From Pontibacter populi (lineage in GTDB: Bacteria > Bacteroidota > Bacteroidia > Cytophagales > Hymenobacteraceae): a stretch of 64,000 nucleotides of DNA. The notes beneath the pieces are model-generated. The model saw only the letters and a program-made list of their open reading frames with translations, was not told the DNA's origin and did not search any database. This document shows, one piece after another, positions 43,192-52,445 of this stretch. How positions within the stretch are numbered: position 1 is the first letter of the stretch; each line of letters begins with the position of its first letter. The DNA lies in NCBI RefSeq assembly GCF_019336435.1, contig NZ_JAHWXQ010000007.1, positions 45,764-109,763 on the forward strand. Reading direction: 5' to 3'. Made by a program: the position numbers and the translations under genes.

Positions 43192-44028
43192 ATGAAAACA
43201 ATGGAAGGTAACAATCAGAAGACCGTACTCATTACGGGAGCATCCAACGGTTTCGGGATGGAGTTTGCCAGGCTGTTTGCCAAAGACAAATACAACCTGG
43301 TGCTGGTGGCTCGCAGCGAAGACCGCTTGAAAGAGCTAGGCTATAGTTTGCAGGACGAATACCAGTTAGAACATGTCTGCATCGTACAATCAGATCTCTC
43401 AAGACCTGAGTCTCCGCAGGAGATTTACGACCAACTGAAGCAGAATGGAATAACGGTAGATGTGCTGGTAAATAATGCCGGCGCCGGTTTGCATGGCTTC
43501 TTTCACGAAACAGATCTTACCCGGGAAATGGAGATCATCCAGCTTAACATCAGTTCGGTTGTACACCTTACCAAGCTTTTCCTGAAAGATATGGTGGCTC
43601 GCGACGAGGGTAAAATATTGAATGTAGCCTCTATCGTGTCGTTTATGCCTTCTCCATTGATGTCGGTTTATGCTGCCTCCAAGGCTTTTGTACTTTCCTT
43701 TACTGAGGCGCTACAGAACGAGCTTAAAGATAAGAACATAACTGTAACAGCACTGTGCCCGGGTCCAAGCGATACATATTTCTTTAAACGTGCTGAAGCT
43801 GAAAATACAAGGGCTGCAAACGGACCAATGTCTTCGCCGGAGGAAGTTGCCAGAGATGGTTATGCCGCTTTAATGAAAGGAGAGTCGCGTATAGTTCCGG
43901 GGATAATGAACAAAGTGCAGGCAGGTGCCTCTAATTTATTACCGGATAGTGCATTGGCTTCTACGATGCGTTACCAGATGGAAGAAATGCAGGAAGAAGA
44001 CAGGAAAACACCGGAAAGTAAACTATAA
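43192..44028 (+). CDS. short-chain dehydrogenase/reductase
   Basis: 278 residues of the classical SDR family: cofactor motif TGASNGFG (about 16-23; TGxxxGxG), VNNAGAG for the N-N-A-G strand, the catalytic YAASK (Tyr and Lys of the triad) after a serine in NVASIVSFMPS, and CPGPSDTYFF downstream. The arginine after the first strand (LVLVARSEDRL) suggests NADP preference. Substrate unknown. The C-terminal tail EEMQEEDRKTPESKL is charged. Monocistronic with a terminator 14 bases after the stop. Confidence 0.94.
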   Translation: MKTMEGNNQKTVLITGASNGFGMEFARLFAKDKYNLVLVARSEDRLKELGYSLQDEYQLEHVCIVQSDLSRPESPQEIYDQLKQNGITVDVLVNNAGAGLHGFFHETDLTREMEIIQLNISSVVHLTKLFLKDMVARDEGKILNVASIVSFMPSPLMSVYAASKAFVLSFTEALQNELKDKNITVTALCPGPSDTYFFKRAEAENTRAANGPMSSPEEVARDGYAALMKGESRIVPGIMNKVQAGASNLLPDSALASTMRYQMEEMQEEDRKTPESKL

Positions 44029-44041
44029 ACTATAGCAAAAC

Positions 44042-44073
44042 AAAAAAGGGATCTTTAGCAGATCCCTTTTTCT
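44042..44073. terminator. bidirectional terminator
   Basis: AAAAAGGGATC and GATCCCTTTTT form a perfect 11-bp stem with a 7-base loop. It ends the SDR gene and could act in the other direction. Confidence 0.88.
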
Positions 44074-44168
44074 TTGTTAAACATAAGACAACTAATGCCA
44101 TCTGCTTAACTTACTCTTATTTATACGGATGCCCTTTTGGGCAGGTTATAGTTTCAGCCTAAAAAATT

Positions 44169-44531
44169 TTAGTAGGTGCTGCTGGCCAGCATAACAAGGG
44201 TACAATGGTGTAAAGCTTCTATGCCATTATCTTCAGCCAGTTGCTCTAATTCGCGGTTTTCGGTGCCCGGATTAAAAATAATGCGTTTCGGTTTCAGACC
44301 TATTATATAGTCGTACCAGACCGGCTGGTTCTGTGGGCCCACATAAAGCGTCACCGTATCCACATCATCTACCTTCTGGGTTTTATCTGTAATTATCTGG
44401 AGTCCTTCTACCGTTGCATTTTTAATACCAACCGGTACTACTTCGTGGCCGTGTTGTTTCAGGCGGTTAATGGCTTTATACGAATAGCGTGATGGATTAT
44501 CAGAGGCTCCCAACACTACTGTCTTTTTCAT
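44169..44531 (-). CDS. CoA-binding domain protein, YccU-like
   Basis: 120 residues, essentially one CoA-binding Rossmann domain: VVLGASDNPSRYSYKAINRLKQHGHEVVPVG at the N-terminus, VDTVTLYVGPQNQP in the middle and RIIFNPGTENRELEQLAEDNGIEALHHCTLVML at the end. Small stand-alone members such as YccU bind CoA but have no settled function. Monocistronic between the SDR and the FAD dehydrogenase. Confidence 0.93.
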   Translation of the reverse strand: MKKTVVLGASDNPSRYSYKAINRLKQHGHEVVPVGIKNATVEGLQIITDKTQKVDDVDTVTLYVGPQNQPVWYDYIIGLKPKRIIFNPGTENRELEQLAEDNGIEALHHCTLVMLASSTY

Positions 44532-44625
44532 AGTTATTACTTTAAGTAGAACAAAGTATATAGTTAGTTTACAGCTACTTTTATAGTTTAGTTTTAAATC
44601 AACTCTTTCTAAAGCCGGTGCAAAA

Positions 44626-46203
44626 CTATAGTACGCGTTTCACCTTGGCTGCTATCATTTCCGCACAACGTTCGCCATCCATGGCAGCCGAAACAATACC
44701 ACCGGCATAACCAGCGCCCTCGCCGCATGGGTAAAGATTCTTGATCGTAACGTGCTCCAGTGTTTCCTTGTCTCTTGGGATTCTGACAGGAGAGGAGGTC
44801 CGGCTTTCCACACCAACGATCTGGGCGTTGTTGCTCAGGTAGCCGCGCATTTTATTCCCAAATCCCTTAAAACCTTCGCACAAACGGTAAGCCATGTCTT
44901 CAGAGAAAAGTTCGTTCATATCTACAGATGCCAGACCTGGTTGGTACGACGTTTCGAGCAAAGATTTACTCACCTTTCCATTTGTAAAGTCCTGAAGTAA
45001 CTGGGCCGGTGCAACCTGTGTGCCTCCTGCCATCTGGCAAGCCTTCTGTTCCAGGGCCTGCTGCATACGCAAACCGGCTAACGGACCGTACTTCTCAAGC
45101 TCCATATCCTCCAGTTCGATAGCTACTACAATACCGGAATTGGCAAATTTAGAATCGCGGCGGCTCGGCGACATACCATTCACCACCACCTCGCCGGGTG
45201 CTGTAGCCGACGGAACTATAAATCCGCCCGGGCACATACAGAAGGAGAAAATACCGCGCTGCCTGTTATTATAAACTGTTTGCTGCACCAGCGCATAAGA
45301 AGACGCTGGCAAAAATGGCCCGCGATCTTCGCATTTATACTGTATGCTATCTATCAGGCTTTGCTGATGCTCTACACGCACGCCCATGGCAAAAGGCTTG
45401 GCTTCTATAGTTACCCCGGAAGTGTGCAGCGTTTCAAAGATATCGCGGGCGCTGTGGCCAGTGGCAAGTATGACAGATTCGCCTATATATTCCTGTCCGT
45501 CCTGCGTCACAACGCCTTTCATCTCGCCTTGCTCCACTATAAAATTAGCTACGCGGGTATCAAAGTGAACTTCACCGCCGGCTTCGCGCACTGTTTCGCG
45601 CAAAGCTTCTATGATCTTAGGTAGTTTGTTGGTACCGATATGCGGATGCGCATCGAATAAAATATCCGGCGTTGCGCCGTGCTGTACAAATATCTGGAGG
45701 ATACGGAGCAGGTCGCCGCGCTTTTTAGAACGGGTATATAGTTTGCCATCTGAGTAAGTTCCGGCTCCGCCTTCGCCAAAGCAGTAATTGGAATCAGGGT
45801 TTACAATGTGTTCTTTGTTGATGGCTGCCAGATCGCGGCGGCGGCTTCTTACATCTTTGCCACGCTCCAGAACGATAGGCTTCAAGCCTAACTCAATGCA
45901 ACGCAAGGCTGCAAACAAACCAGCTGGCCCGGCACCAACTATAACAACAGCTTTTTCTTTCGAAACGTCGCTGTAACTATAAACCGGGGAAATGATCTCA
46001 GTAGGAGGATTGTCTAAGTACAGATCGGCTTTTACGCGTACCAGCACCTGGCGGCCGCGGGCATCGATAGAGCGTTTTATACGGTGCAGGAATTTTACGT
46101 CTGCCGGGCTAAGCTTAGCGCTTTTAAGTAATTCGTGTTCTAGCTGAGCAGCATCAAAAGCCACTTCAGGAGCCAGTACCAGCTCCAGTTCTTTTTTTCT
46201 CAT
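44626..46203 (-). CDS. FAD-dependent dehydrogenase, uncharacterised (COG2509-like)
   Basis: 525 residues. An N-terminal RNA-binding-like or ferredoxin-like region (about 1-85) precedes the FAD dinucleotide motif VVIVGAGPAGLFAALRCIELG near residue 88. GEGGAGTYSDGKLYTR, VILATGHSARDIF and FSFCMCPGGFIVPSATAPGEVVVNGMS follow, and the C-terminal GEGAGYAGGIVSAAMDG closes the FAD site. This matches the large uncharacterised FAD-dependent dehydrogenases of many bacteria. Reaction unknown. Cytosolic. Confidence 0.92.
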   Translation of the reverse strand: MRKKELELVLAPEVAFDAAQLEHELLKSAKLSPADVKFLHRIKRSIDARGRQVLVRVKADLYLDNPPTEIISPVYSYSDVSKEKAVVIVGAGPAGLFAALRCIELGLKPIVLERGKDVRSRRRDLAAINKEHIVNPDSNYCFGEGGAGTYSDGKLYTRSKKRGDLLRILQIFVQHGATPDILFDAHPHIGTNKLPKIIEALRETVREAGGEVHFDTRVANFIVEQGEMKGVVTQDGQEYIGESVILATGHSARDIFETLHTSGVTIEAKPFAMGVRVEHQQSLIDSIQYKCEDRGPFLPASSYALVQQTVYNNRQRGIFSFCMCPGGFIVPSATAPGEVVVNGMSPSRRDSKFANSGIVVAIELEDMELEKYGPLAGLRMQQALEQKACQMAGGTQVAPAQLLQDFTNGKVSKSLLETSYQPGLASVDMNELFSEDMAYRLCEGFKGFGNKMRGYLSNNAQIVGVESRTSSPVRIPRDKETLEHVTIKNLYPCGEGAGYAGGIVSAAMDGERCAEMIAAKVKRVL

Positions 46204-46338
46204 GTAACGCAGGTAAGGTAGTTAACCTTAAACTATTTAATTGATTGCTAAATGGCTGGATGGTTAAATGGTTAAAAAATACATCCAGCTATAGTTTGAC
46301 GATAACAATACAAAGGTAATGCTAATTCAATTTATAAT

Positions 46339-46376
46339 AAAAAAGACCTCACAGATCCGGTAAATACTATGAGGTC
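46339..46376 (-). terminator. terminator of the tryptophan dioxygenase gene
   Basis: GACCTCA and TGAGGTC form a 7-bp stem with a long loop, followed on the minus strand by TTTTTTATT. Confidence 0.65.
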
Positions 46377-46391
46377 AGTTATATAAATTTT

Positions 46392-46466
46392 TGTCATCTC
46401 GACGATAGGAGAGATCTATCTCAACTATAAGCTGTATAAGATTTCTCGCTTTGGCTCGAAATGACA
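46392..46466. repeat. inverted-repeat element, short copy
   Basis: 75 bp from TGTCATCTCGACGATAGGAG to TTGGCTCGAAATGACA. The ends are inverted repeats, with GGAGAGATCT and AGATTTCTC inside them. Same family as 8189-8586, 38454-38536 and 56772-56840. It has an AACTATA half-site in its centre. Confidence 0.7.
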
Positions 46467-46520
46467 AATAAAGAGATTAACAATTAGATCTTCAACAATT
46501 TAACAATCAGCAATTAACAA

Positions 46521-47513
46521 TTAAATATCCCCGTTCAGCACTTTATCTACCCAGCCTTTGCCCCATTCTTCGGTTTCCTGTTCCGTGAACAGCTCGGGGT
46601 AGAAAATGCGTTTCTGGAATTTTGGAGGCAGGTATTTCATCCAGTTCGTCCCGCCGGTTGCTGCTATAACATCAGGGTCGCGCTGCAGGTAACGTACCGC
46701 CGATTTATAGTGCATCAATGGCCAGTTCACGTTTACGTTGCTGTCCAGGTCACGCATCTGGTTTTTTAGCCTTTCGTTCTGCTGTTCGGCTTCCGGCAGG
46801 CGCTTATAAACGCTCCATACATTCTTGTCCTGGTACTCCTTCGCAAACTCAATGAGTTGTTTGGTATATTTCTCTTCGAAGCGGATCAGGGTAAGTGTTT
46901 TAGCACCCGAAGCCACTTCTGTAGCTCCTTCTTTCCAGTAAATGCAGCCGATCATTTCTTCCTGGGTGCTCTGTAAACCAAGCACCGAGCGCTTATCTTT
47001 CGCCACCAGGTTACGCAGGTCTGTAGAGGCAATCTCAATCAAACGGTACTGCGCCGACTGGAAACCACTGGCAGGCATCAGGGCCATCCGAAACTGCAGA
47101 AATTGCTTCGGATCCATACCATCTACCATCACATCAAACGAATTTATCAGGTTATCGAAATACCGGTTGATGCGCTTCAAGCGTTTAGTTAATATCTCAG
47201 CTGTAATCGCTTTGTCTTCACCTATTTGACGATACTCTTCCAGGCAAAGCTTAAAGTAAAGCTCTGTGATCTGGTGATACATGATAAAAATCTTTTCGTC
47301 TGGAATATTGGTGCGCGGGTTCTGCAGACTTAGCAGCGTATCCAGGTGAATATAATCCCAGTAGTTAATAAAATCGGTGTGGTAGAGTCCTTCCAGGTAA
47401 GCAGCCAGATCCTGGCCCAAAGGCACATACTTTTCTTCCAGCCGCTTTAGTTGCTCAAGCACTTCCGGTTTAAAGTTGTAGTCCATAGTTGGTTTGTTTG
47501 GTGAGATGCTCAT
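46521..47513 (-). CDS. tryptophan 2,3-dioxygenase family protein
   Basis: 330 residues of the haem-dependent tryptophan 2,3-dioxygenase superfamily, which opens the indole ring to N-formylkynurenine. Family blocks: LSLQNPRTNIPDEKIFIMYHQITELYFKLCLEE (about 63-95), where the family's substrate-contacting Tyr, His and Arg-type residues lie, FDVMVDGMDPKQFLQFRMALMPASGFQSAQYRLIE (about 124-158), and a C-terminal VNWPLMHYKSAVRYL with the candidate proximal haem histidine, followed by GGTNWMKYLPP. The start may also be the internal MDYNFKPEVL. No kynureninase or other kynurenine genes are adjacent. Confidence 0.93.
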   Translation of the reverse strand: MSISPNKPTMDYNFKPEVLEQLKRLEEKYVPLGQDLAAYLEGLYHTDFINYWDYIHLDTLLSLQNPRTNIPDEKIFIMYHQITELYFKLCLEEYRQIGEDKAITAEILTKRLKRINRYFDNLINSFDVMVDGMDPKQFLQFRMALMPASGFQSAQYRLIEIASTDLRNLVAKDKRSVLGLQSTQEEMIGCIYWKEGATEVASGAKTLTLIRFEEKYTKQLIEFAKEYQDKNVWSVYKRLPEAEQQNERLKNQMRDLDSNVNVNWPLMHYKSAVRYLQRDPDVIAATGGTNWMKYLPPKFQKRIFYPELFTEQETEEWGKGWVDKVLNGDI

Positions 47514-47822
47514 TTACTGTGCAAAGTAAGAAAAACTATAGTTTGGTACATGGCAATTCTGAAATATTATAACGCCTATAGTTTATTTTACGCCAGCTGC
47601 CGGTAATTAAACTATAATTAAACTAGAGTTAGGCCTTTAATAGCTGCTCCTAACTATAGTTTAAGCCCATTAAACCAGATTTTATAGAGCAGGTCGTGTA
47701 ATTGGTATAGCTAAAAAGCTGATTGGTAGAAATATGCCTAATTTATAGTTTGCTTGCTGAAATACTGGGAGTTTATTCATAAATTTGGTTTTCACGATAT
47801 TTTAGTAAGACGCTTACCTGTT
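47514..47822. other. gene-free region rich in AACTATAGTT
   Basis: About 309 AT-rich bases between two divergent genes. Two perfect AACTATAGTT palindromes (47534, 47652) and several half-sites (near 47570, 47611 and 47740) lie here. An open frame extends upstream of the serine dehydratase start, but its product does not match the family. Confidence 0.7.
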
Positions 47823-48500
47823 ATGGCCGAAAAAAGCAGTGTTTTTGATATGATTGGTCCCGTTATGATCGGTCCGTCCAGTTCGCATACAGCCGGTGTG
47901 GTTCGTATTGCCAGAGCTGCCATCCGCATTCTTGGCGCAGCTCCCGAAGAAGCCATCATCACCTTTTATAATTCCTTTGCCCGCACCTACGAAGGCCACG
48001 GCAGCGACCGTGCTATAGTTGCAGGTTTGCTTGATTTTAAAACCGATGATAAACGCATAAAAGAAGCCTTTGACCATGCTAAAGAGCGTGGCCTGAAATA
48101 TACGTTCAAGTCTGTTGGCAATGCCTCGACCATGCACCCGAACACCATTAAACTTAACCTGAAAGCACAGGGCCGTGAGGTAGAAGTGGTAGGCCAGAGC
48201 CGAGGAGGTGGTGTGATACAGATTGTGGAAGTAGATGGTTTTACAGCCAGTTTCTCAGCTAACCTGCACACGCTGATTATAGATGCCGATGATAAGACAG
48301 GCAGTATTGCATTCATAGCCTCTGTTATTGCTCACGACGACTGTAACATTGCCACCATGAGTGTATCCAGAAAAGGCAAAAATGAAATGGCCCGCCAGTT
48401 TATAGAAATGGACTCGGGCATAAAACCAATAACCCTGGAATACCTGAAACAATTGAGCTGGGTGAAGCACGTGATCTATATTCCGAACATTGATCTATAA
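47823..48500 (+). CDS. sdaAB: L-serine ammonia-lyase, iron-sulfur type, beta subunit
   Basis: 225 residues from the ATG at 47823 (MAEKSSVFDMIGPVMIGPSSSHTAG), which is the conserved N-terminus; 23 in-frame codons upstream do not match. The serine dehydratase beta domain has PSSSHTAGVVRIARAA and YNSFARTYEGHGSDRAIVAGLL; an ACT-like domain ends the chain (HTLIIDADDKTGSIAFIASVIAHDDCNIATMSVSR, about 147-182). With an alpha subunit carrying the 4Fe-4S cluster it would deaminate L-serine to pyruvate. No alpha-subunit gene follows in the window. Confidence 0.93.
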   Translation: MAEKSSVFDMIGPVMIGPSSSHTAGVVRIARAAIRILGAAPEEAIITFYNSFARTYEGHGSDRAIVAGLLDFKTDDKRIKEAFDHAKERGLKYTFKSVGNASTMHPNTIKLNLKAQGREVEVVGQSRGGGVIQIVEVDGFTASFSANLHTLIIDADDKTGSIAFIASVIAHDDCNIATMSVSRKGKNEMARQFIEMDSGIKPITLEYLKQLSWVKHVIYIPNIDL

Positions 48501-48521
48501 CCGACCCTTAATACCTAAACT

Positions 48522-49997
48522 ATGAAGAAGAAATCTGTGAACCTGCTTTTAGCAGCTGCGCTGGGCTCGTTATTGTTCTCTGCGCCTGCTTTTGCCCAGG
48601 ATAACCCCGGCAATGGTGGCTGGACGCTGACTGAAGCGATCGAATACGCCCAGAAAAATAACCTGCAGGTAAAGCAAACCCGCGTAGGTCGCGACCTGAA
48701 CGCCATTGACCTGAAACAAGCCCGTTACGACCGACTGCCTGACTTAAATGGAGGTGGCGGCTATAGTTTCAATGCGGGTTCGTACCAAAACCCGGTAGAC
48801 TTTAGCCTAAGCACCGAGAACTCCCAGACAGCAAACTTCCAGGCCAGCTCAAACCTACCGTTGTTCATGGGCTTTCAGCAGACAAACCTGATCAAGCAGT
48901 ATGGTCTTGACCTGCAGGCAAGCGAGCAGGATATTCTGGCAATACAAAACGATATTACACTGCAGGTTATCACGTCTTACTTAAACGTTTTGTTTTCGGA
49001 AGAGCTGATTAAAACGGCCGAACTACAGCGCAGCACATCTCAGAAACAACTCGACAGAACCCGCTTACTTTATAAAGCAGGTAGTGTAGCCGAAATTGCG
49101 GTGCTTGACCTGGAATCTCAATTGGCTACGGATGAGCTGGATATCATTAATGCACAGAACCAGCGCGATATAGCCCGTTTATCGCTGATACAACTGCTTA
49201 ACCTTGAGAATGAGCAGGCCCGTACCTTTGAAATCATTATACCAGATGTGCCGGAACCTGATGAAGCCCCGGTTGTTGCTAACCCAACTATGGTGTATGA
49301 TATTGCGGCACAAACACAGCCAGGCGTAAAAGCGGCAGACTTCAGGGTGCTAAGCGCAGACAAAGCCCTGGATGTTGCCAGGGGAGCATATTACCCAAGA
49401 GTAAGTCTGGGAGCTGGATTTAGTACCCGTTACATTAAAGGTGGCCAGCGTCTGATCAGTGTCGAAACTATATCAGGAAGGAATCCGCAAACATTTTACC
49501 TGGGGCAAACAGGAGATGCTGCCCAGACCTACTACCTGCCATTCTCTGTTGAGAAAGGTGTTTTTGAGACAAGCAATATAGTTGATCAGTTTCAGGATAA
49601 CGTCAACAAATATGTAGGCATAAATCTTAGCATACCGGTTTTCAATGGTTTCCTGGCCCGTAACAATGTACAGCGCGCTAAACTTGGCCAGCAGAATGCT
49701 AAACTGAATGCCGATATAGAGCGCAACCAGCTTCGCCAGACAATTGAGCAGGCGTATGTGGATGCACTTGCCGCACAACGTAAATATGCAGCAGCCAAGC
49801 AACAGGTAACAGCCCTCGAGAAGAACTATAAGAATGCGGAGCTACGCCTCAACAGTGGTGTTATCAATACCGTGGACTTTTTTGTGATCACGAATAACTA
49901 CCGCACAGCCCAATCAAATTTAATTCAAGCCAAATACGAGTATACTTTTAAACTTAAGGTACTGGACTTTTACCAGGGGAAAGAAATCACTTTATAA
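48522..49997 (+). CDS. TolC family outer-membrane efflux protein
   Basis: 491 residues: signal peptide MKKKSVNLLLAAALGSLLFSAPAFA, then two OEP repeats typical of TolC. Markers are TLTEAIEYAQKNNLQVKQTRVG at about 35-56, LLYKAGSVAEIAVLDLESQLATDELDIINAQN near 186-217, the second-repeat start VKAADFRVLSADKALDVARGAYYPRVSLGAGFSTRY, and the C-terminal NSGVINTVDFFVITNNYRTAQSNLIQAKYEY. It forms the outer-membrane duct of a tripartite exporter. The adaptor gene follows after 6 bases. No inner-membrane pump is encoded next to them. Confidence 0.95.
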   Translation: MKKKSVNLLLAAALGSLLFSAPAFAQDNPGNGGWTLTEAIEYAQKNNLQVKQTRVGRDLNAIDLKQARYDRLPDLNGGGGYSFNAGSYQNPVDFSLSTENSQTANFQASSNLPLFMGFQQTNLIKQYGLDLQASEQDILAIQNDITLQVITSYLNVLFSEELIKTAELQRSTSQKQLDRTRLLYKAGSVAEIAVLDLESQLATDELDIINAQNQRDIARLSLIQLLNLENEQARTFEIIIPDVPEPDEAPVVANPTMVYDIAAQTQPGVKAADFRVLSADKALDVARGAYYPRVSLGAGFSTRYIKGGQRLISVETISGRNPQTFYLGQTGDAAQTYYLPFSVEKGVFETSNIVDQFQDNVNKYVGINLSIPVFNGFLARNNVQRAKLGQQNAKLNADIERNQLRQTIEQAYVDALAAQRKYAAAKQQVTALEKNYKNAELRLNSGVINTVDFFVITNNYRTAQSNLIQAKYEYTFKLKVLDFYQGKEITL

Positions 49998-50003
49998 TCA
50001 ACC

Positions 50004-51398
50004 ATGGCAGCTAAAAAATCTAAAAGACTCATTCCAATTTTAATTACTGTATTAGTTGTAGCTATAGTTCTTATAGTTGTAGCCAAAAAAGCCGGCTGGA
50101 TAGGAAAAGAAGATGGAACTGAAGTATTGCTGTCTGAGGCTAAAAAGGCAGAGATCGTAGAAAAAGTGAGTGCATCCGGTAAAGTGCAGCCGGAAACTGA
50201 AGTGAAGATAAGCCCGGACGTATCAGGAGAGATCATCGAACTGAACGTGGAAGAAGGCGACTCAGTGGTGAAAGGCCAGTTGTTGCTTCGTATCCGCCCT
50301 GATAACTATCAGTCGTTTGTAGATGCGCAACAGGCAACCGTAAATTCATCCAGAGCGCAGTTATCGCAATCTAAAGCTAGATTGGCGCAAGCACAGGCCA
50401 ACCAGGTACAGGTTAAGCAGGCGTATGAGCGTAACAAGAAGCTGTTTGACCAGAAGGTGATCTCTGAAGCAGAGTATGAGCAAAGCCGCGCCAGCTACAA
50501 TGCCGGCCTTCAGGAAATTGAATCGTTGAAGCAAAGCATCCGTGCAGCTGAATTTGGTGTGCAGAATGCACAGGCCTCTTTAAAAGACGCCCGTGAAAAC
50601 CTGAACAAAACAACCATTTATGCGCCTGTAAGCGGAACTGTCTCTAAACTGAACGTAGAGCGTGGCGAGCGTGTGGTTGGTACATCGCAGATGGCCGGTA
50701 CTGAAATTATGCGTATTGCCAACCTGAACAACATGGAAGTGCGCGTAAATGTGAACGAGAACGACATCATTCGTGTACACATGGGCGACTCTGTTATAGT
50801 TGAAGTTGACTCTTACACCACCCGCGACGAGAAGTTTAAAGGTATAGTTACAGCCATCGCCAACACGGCAAAAGATGCAACTACACTGGAGGCAGTAACC
50901 GAATTTGAAGTTCGCATACGCCTGATAAACGAATCGTACAACCACCTTTCTAAGAACAACCGTTTCCCTTTCCGACCGGGCATGACGGCATCGGTTGACA
51001 TCATTACAGAGCGTAAAAGCAACGTATTATCAGTTCCTTTGTCGGCGGTGACTACCCGTGCTGATGAGAAGAAAAAAGAAACGGCAAATGCTGGCAATCC
51101 GGCTAAAGAAAGCGAAGAAGATCAGGAAAAACGTGCGCAGGTCAAGGTGGATGAGATCGTATTTGTGTACGATGCTGCATCTAACACCGTAAAAGCGCAG
51201 AAAGTAAAGACCGGCATCAGTGATTTTGATAACATCGAAATTATCAGTGGTATTAAAGCTGGCCAGAAAGTAGTGTCTGGCCCGTTCAGAGCTGTATCTA
51301 AAACATTGAAAGATGGCAGCAAAGTAGTAGTAAAAGATGCTAAATCTATCAGCAAAGCAAAAGCTGAGGATGAGGAGAAAGAAGAAAACGAAGAATAG
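50004..51398 (+). CDS. HlyD/MacA-type periplasmic adaptor
   Basis: 464 residues: one N-terminal transmembrane helix (about 8-27, LIPILITVLVVAIVLIVVA), then the lipoyl-like half EVKISPDVSGEIIELNVEEGDSVVKGQLL, a coiled-coil hairpin at about 100-195 (alternating A/Q/S/K/R), the second lipoyl half TIYAPVSGTVSKLNVERGERVVG and beta-barrel sections including FRPGMTASVDIITER. It ends with a Lys/Glu-rich tail (KAEDEEKEENEE). It joins TolC to an inner-membrane pump (ABC MacB type or RND). It is between tolC and gpsA, 2 bases before the latter. Confidence 0.94.
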   Translation: MAAKKSKRLIPILITVLVVAIVLIVVAKKAGWIGKEDGTEVLLSEAKKAEIVEKVSASGKVQPETEVKISPDVSGEIIELNVEEGDSVVKGQLLLRIRPDNYQSFVDAQQATVNSSRAQLSQSKARLAQAQANQVQVKQAYERNKKLFDQKVISEAEYEQSRASYNAGLQEIESLKQSIRAAEFGVQNAQASLKDARENLNKTTIYAPVSGTVSKLNVERGERVVGTSQMAGTEIMRIANLNNMEVRVNVNENDIIRVHMGDSVIVEVDSYTTRDEKFKGIVTAIANTAKDATTLEAVTEFEVRIRLINESYNHLSKNNRFPFRPGMTASVDIITERKSNVLSVPLSAVTTRADEKKKETANAGNPAKESEEDQEKRAQVKVDEIVFVYDAASNTVKAQKVKTGISDFDNIEIISGIKAGQKVVSGPFRAVSKTLKDGSKVVVKDAKSISKAKAEDEEKEENEE

Positions 51399-51400
51399 AC

Positions 51401-52390
51401 TTGGAAAAAATAGCCGTTATAGGAGGGGGAAGTTGGGCAACAGCGATTGTTAAGATACTCTCCGAAAACAAATCGCAGGTACATTGGTGGATGCGCAACA
51501 AAAACGATGTGCAGCACCTGGTAAACTATAAGCACAACCCACGCTATCTGAGTGGGGTGCAGTTCGACCTGAACTATGTAAAACCGAACTCTGATATTCA
51601 GGCGGTAGTGGCTGCTGCCGATTGGGTGGTACTTGCTGTGCCGGCCGCTTTTGTGCAGGAAGCTGTAGCCGAGTTACCGGAAGATGCGCTTCAGGGCAAA
51701 GTCATAGTTTCGGCTATCAAAGGTATGATCCCGGAAGAGAACATCCTGATAACGGACTATGTGGAGCAACGTTTTAATGTGCCGAACACCCACCAATTAA
51801 TAATTGCAGGGCCGTGCCACGCCGAAGAAGTTGCACTCGAAAAGCAGTCTTACTTAACTATAGGCTCGCACGACATTAGCACCGCCGAACGTTTCTGTGA
51901 GCTGCTTCGCAACCGCTATGTTAAAGCAAACCCGCTCGACGACCTGGATGGTATTGAGTACTGCGCGGTAATGAAGAACATTATTGCTTTGGCTTGCGGT
52001 ATCGCCCGTGGGTTAAACTATGGCGATAACTTCCAGGCGGTGTTGGTATCAAATGCCATGTTCGAGATTGAGCGTTTCCTGGATGCCATTATGCCAATGC
52101 ACCGTGCCTTGAGTGGTTCTGCTTACCTGGGTGATTTGCTGGTAACTTCTTATTCACAGTTCAGCCGTAACCGCACATTTGGTAATATGATCGGCCATGG
52201 CTATTCAGTAAAATCTGCGCAGGTAGAGATGAACATGGTAGCCGAGGGTTACTACGCCGTGAAAAGCATTTACGAACTGAACAAGACTCTAAAGGTGGAT
52301 ATGCCTATTACCAACGCAGTCTACCTTATTCTGTATGAGAAGATATCGCCGGGTGTAGAGTTTGAGATTCTGAAGGAGAAGTTGAAGTAG
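51401..52390 (+). CDS. gpsA: glycerol-3-phosphate dehydrogenase, NAD(P)-dependent
   Basis: Reduces dihydroxyacetone phosphate to sn-glycerol-3-phosphate for phospholipids. 329 residues: N-terminal Rossmann motif IAVIGGGSWATAIVKIL at 3-19, AADWVVLAVPAAFVQEAV, the catalytic lysine in VIVSAIKGM (about residue 107), GPCHAEEVA, and the second-domain KNIIALACGIARGLNYGDN with the conserved lysine near 190. The start is TTG at 51401, 2 bases after the adaptor stop, so translation is probably coupled. Cytosolic. The C-terminal EKISPGVEFEILKEKLK completes the family. Confidence 0.96.
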   Translation: MEKIAVIGGGSWATAIVKILSENKSQVHWWMRNKNDVQHLVNYKHNPRYLSGVQFDLNYVKPNSDIQAVVAAADWVVLAVPAAFVQEAVAELPEDALQGKVIVSAIKGMIPEENILITDYVEQRFNVPNTHQLIIAGPCHAEEVALEKQSYLTIGSHDISTAERFCELLRNRYVKANPLDDLDGIEYCAVMKNIIALACGIARGLNYGDNFQAVLVSNAMFEIERFLDAIMPMHRALSGSAYLGDLLVTSYSQFSRNRTFGNMIGHGYSVKSAQVEMNMVAEGYYAVKSIYELNKTLKVDMPITNAVYLILYEKISPGVEFEILKEKLK

Positions 52391-52445
52391 GGAATAGTAC
52401 TATATACATAGTGCAGATAAGCGTTTGTTATCGTTCAGCTGGTAG

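Larger units (their letters stand above)
46204..46520. other. gene-free region with repeats
   Basis: About 317 bases between the FAD dehydrogenase and the dioxygenase. Contents from left to right: word repeat GGCTGGATGGTTAAATGG type, the dioxygenase terminator, an inverted-repeat element (46392-46466), and a word repeat of AACAATTTAACAATC type adjoining the gene end. No gene is seen. Confidence 0.75.

Noticed and set aside
47754..47822. Longer N-terminus of the serine dehydratase beta subunit
   Set aside because: The 23 extra residues do not match the conserved family start MAEKSSVFDMIGPVMIGPSSSHTAG-like region, which begins at 47823.
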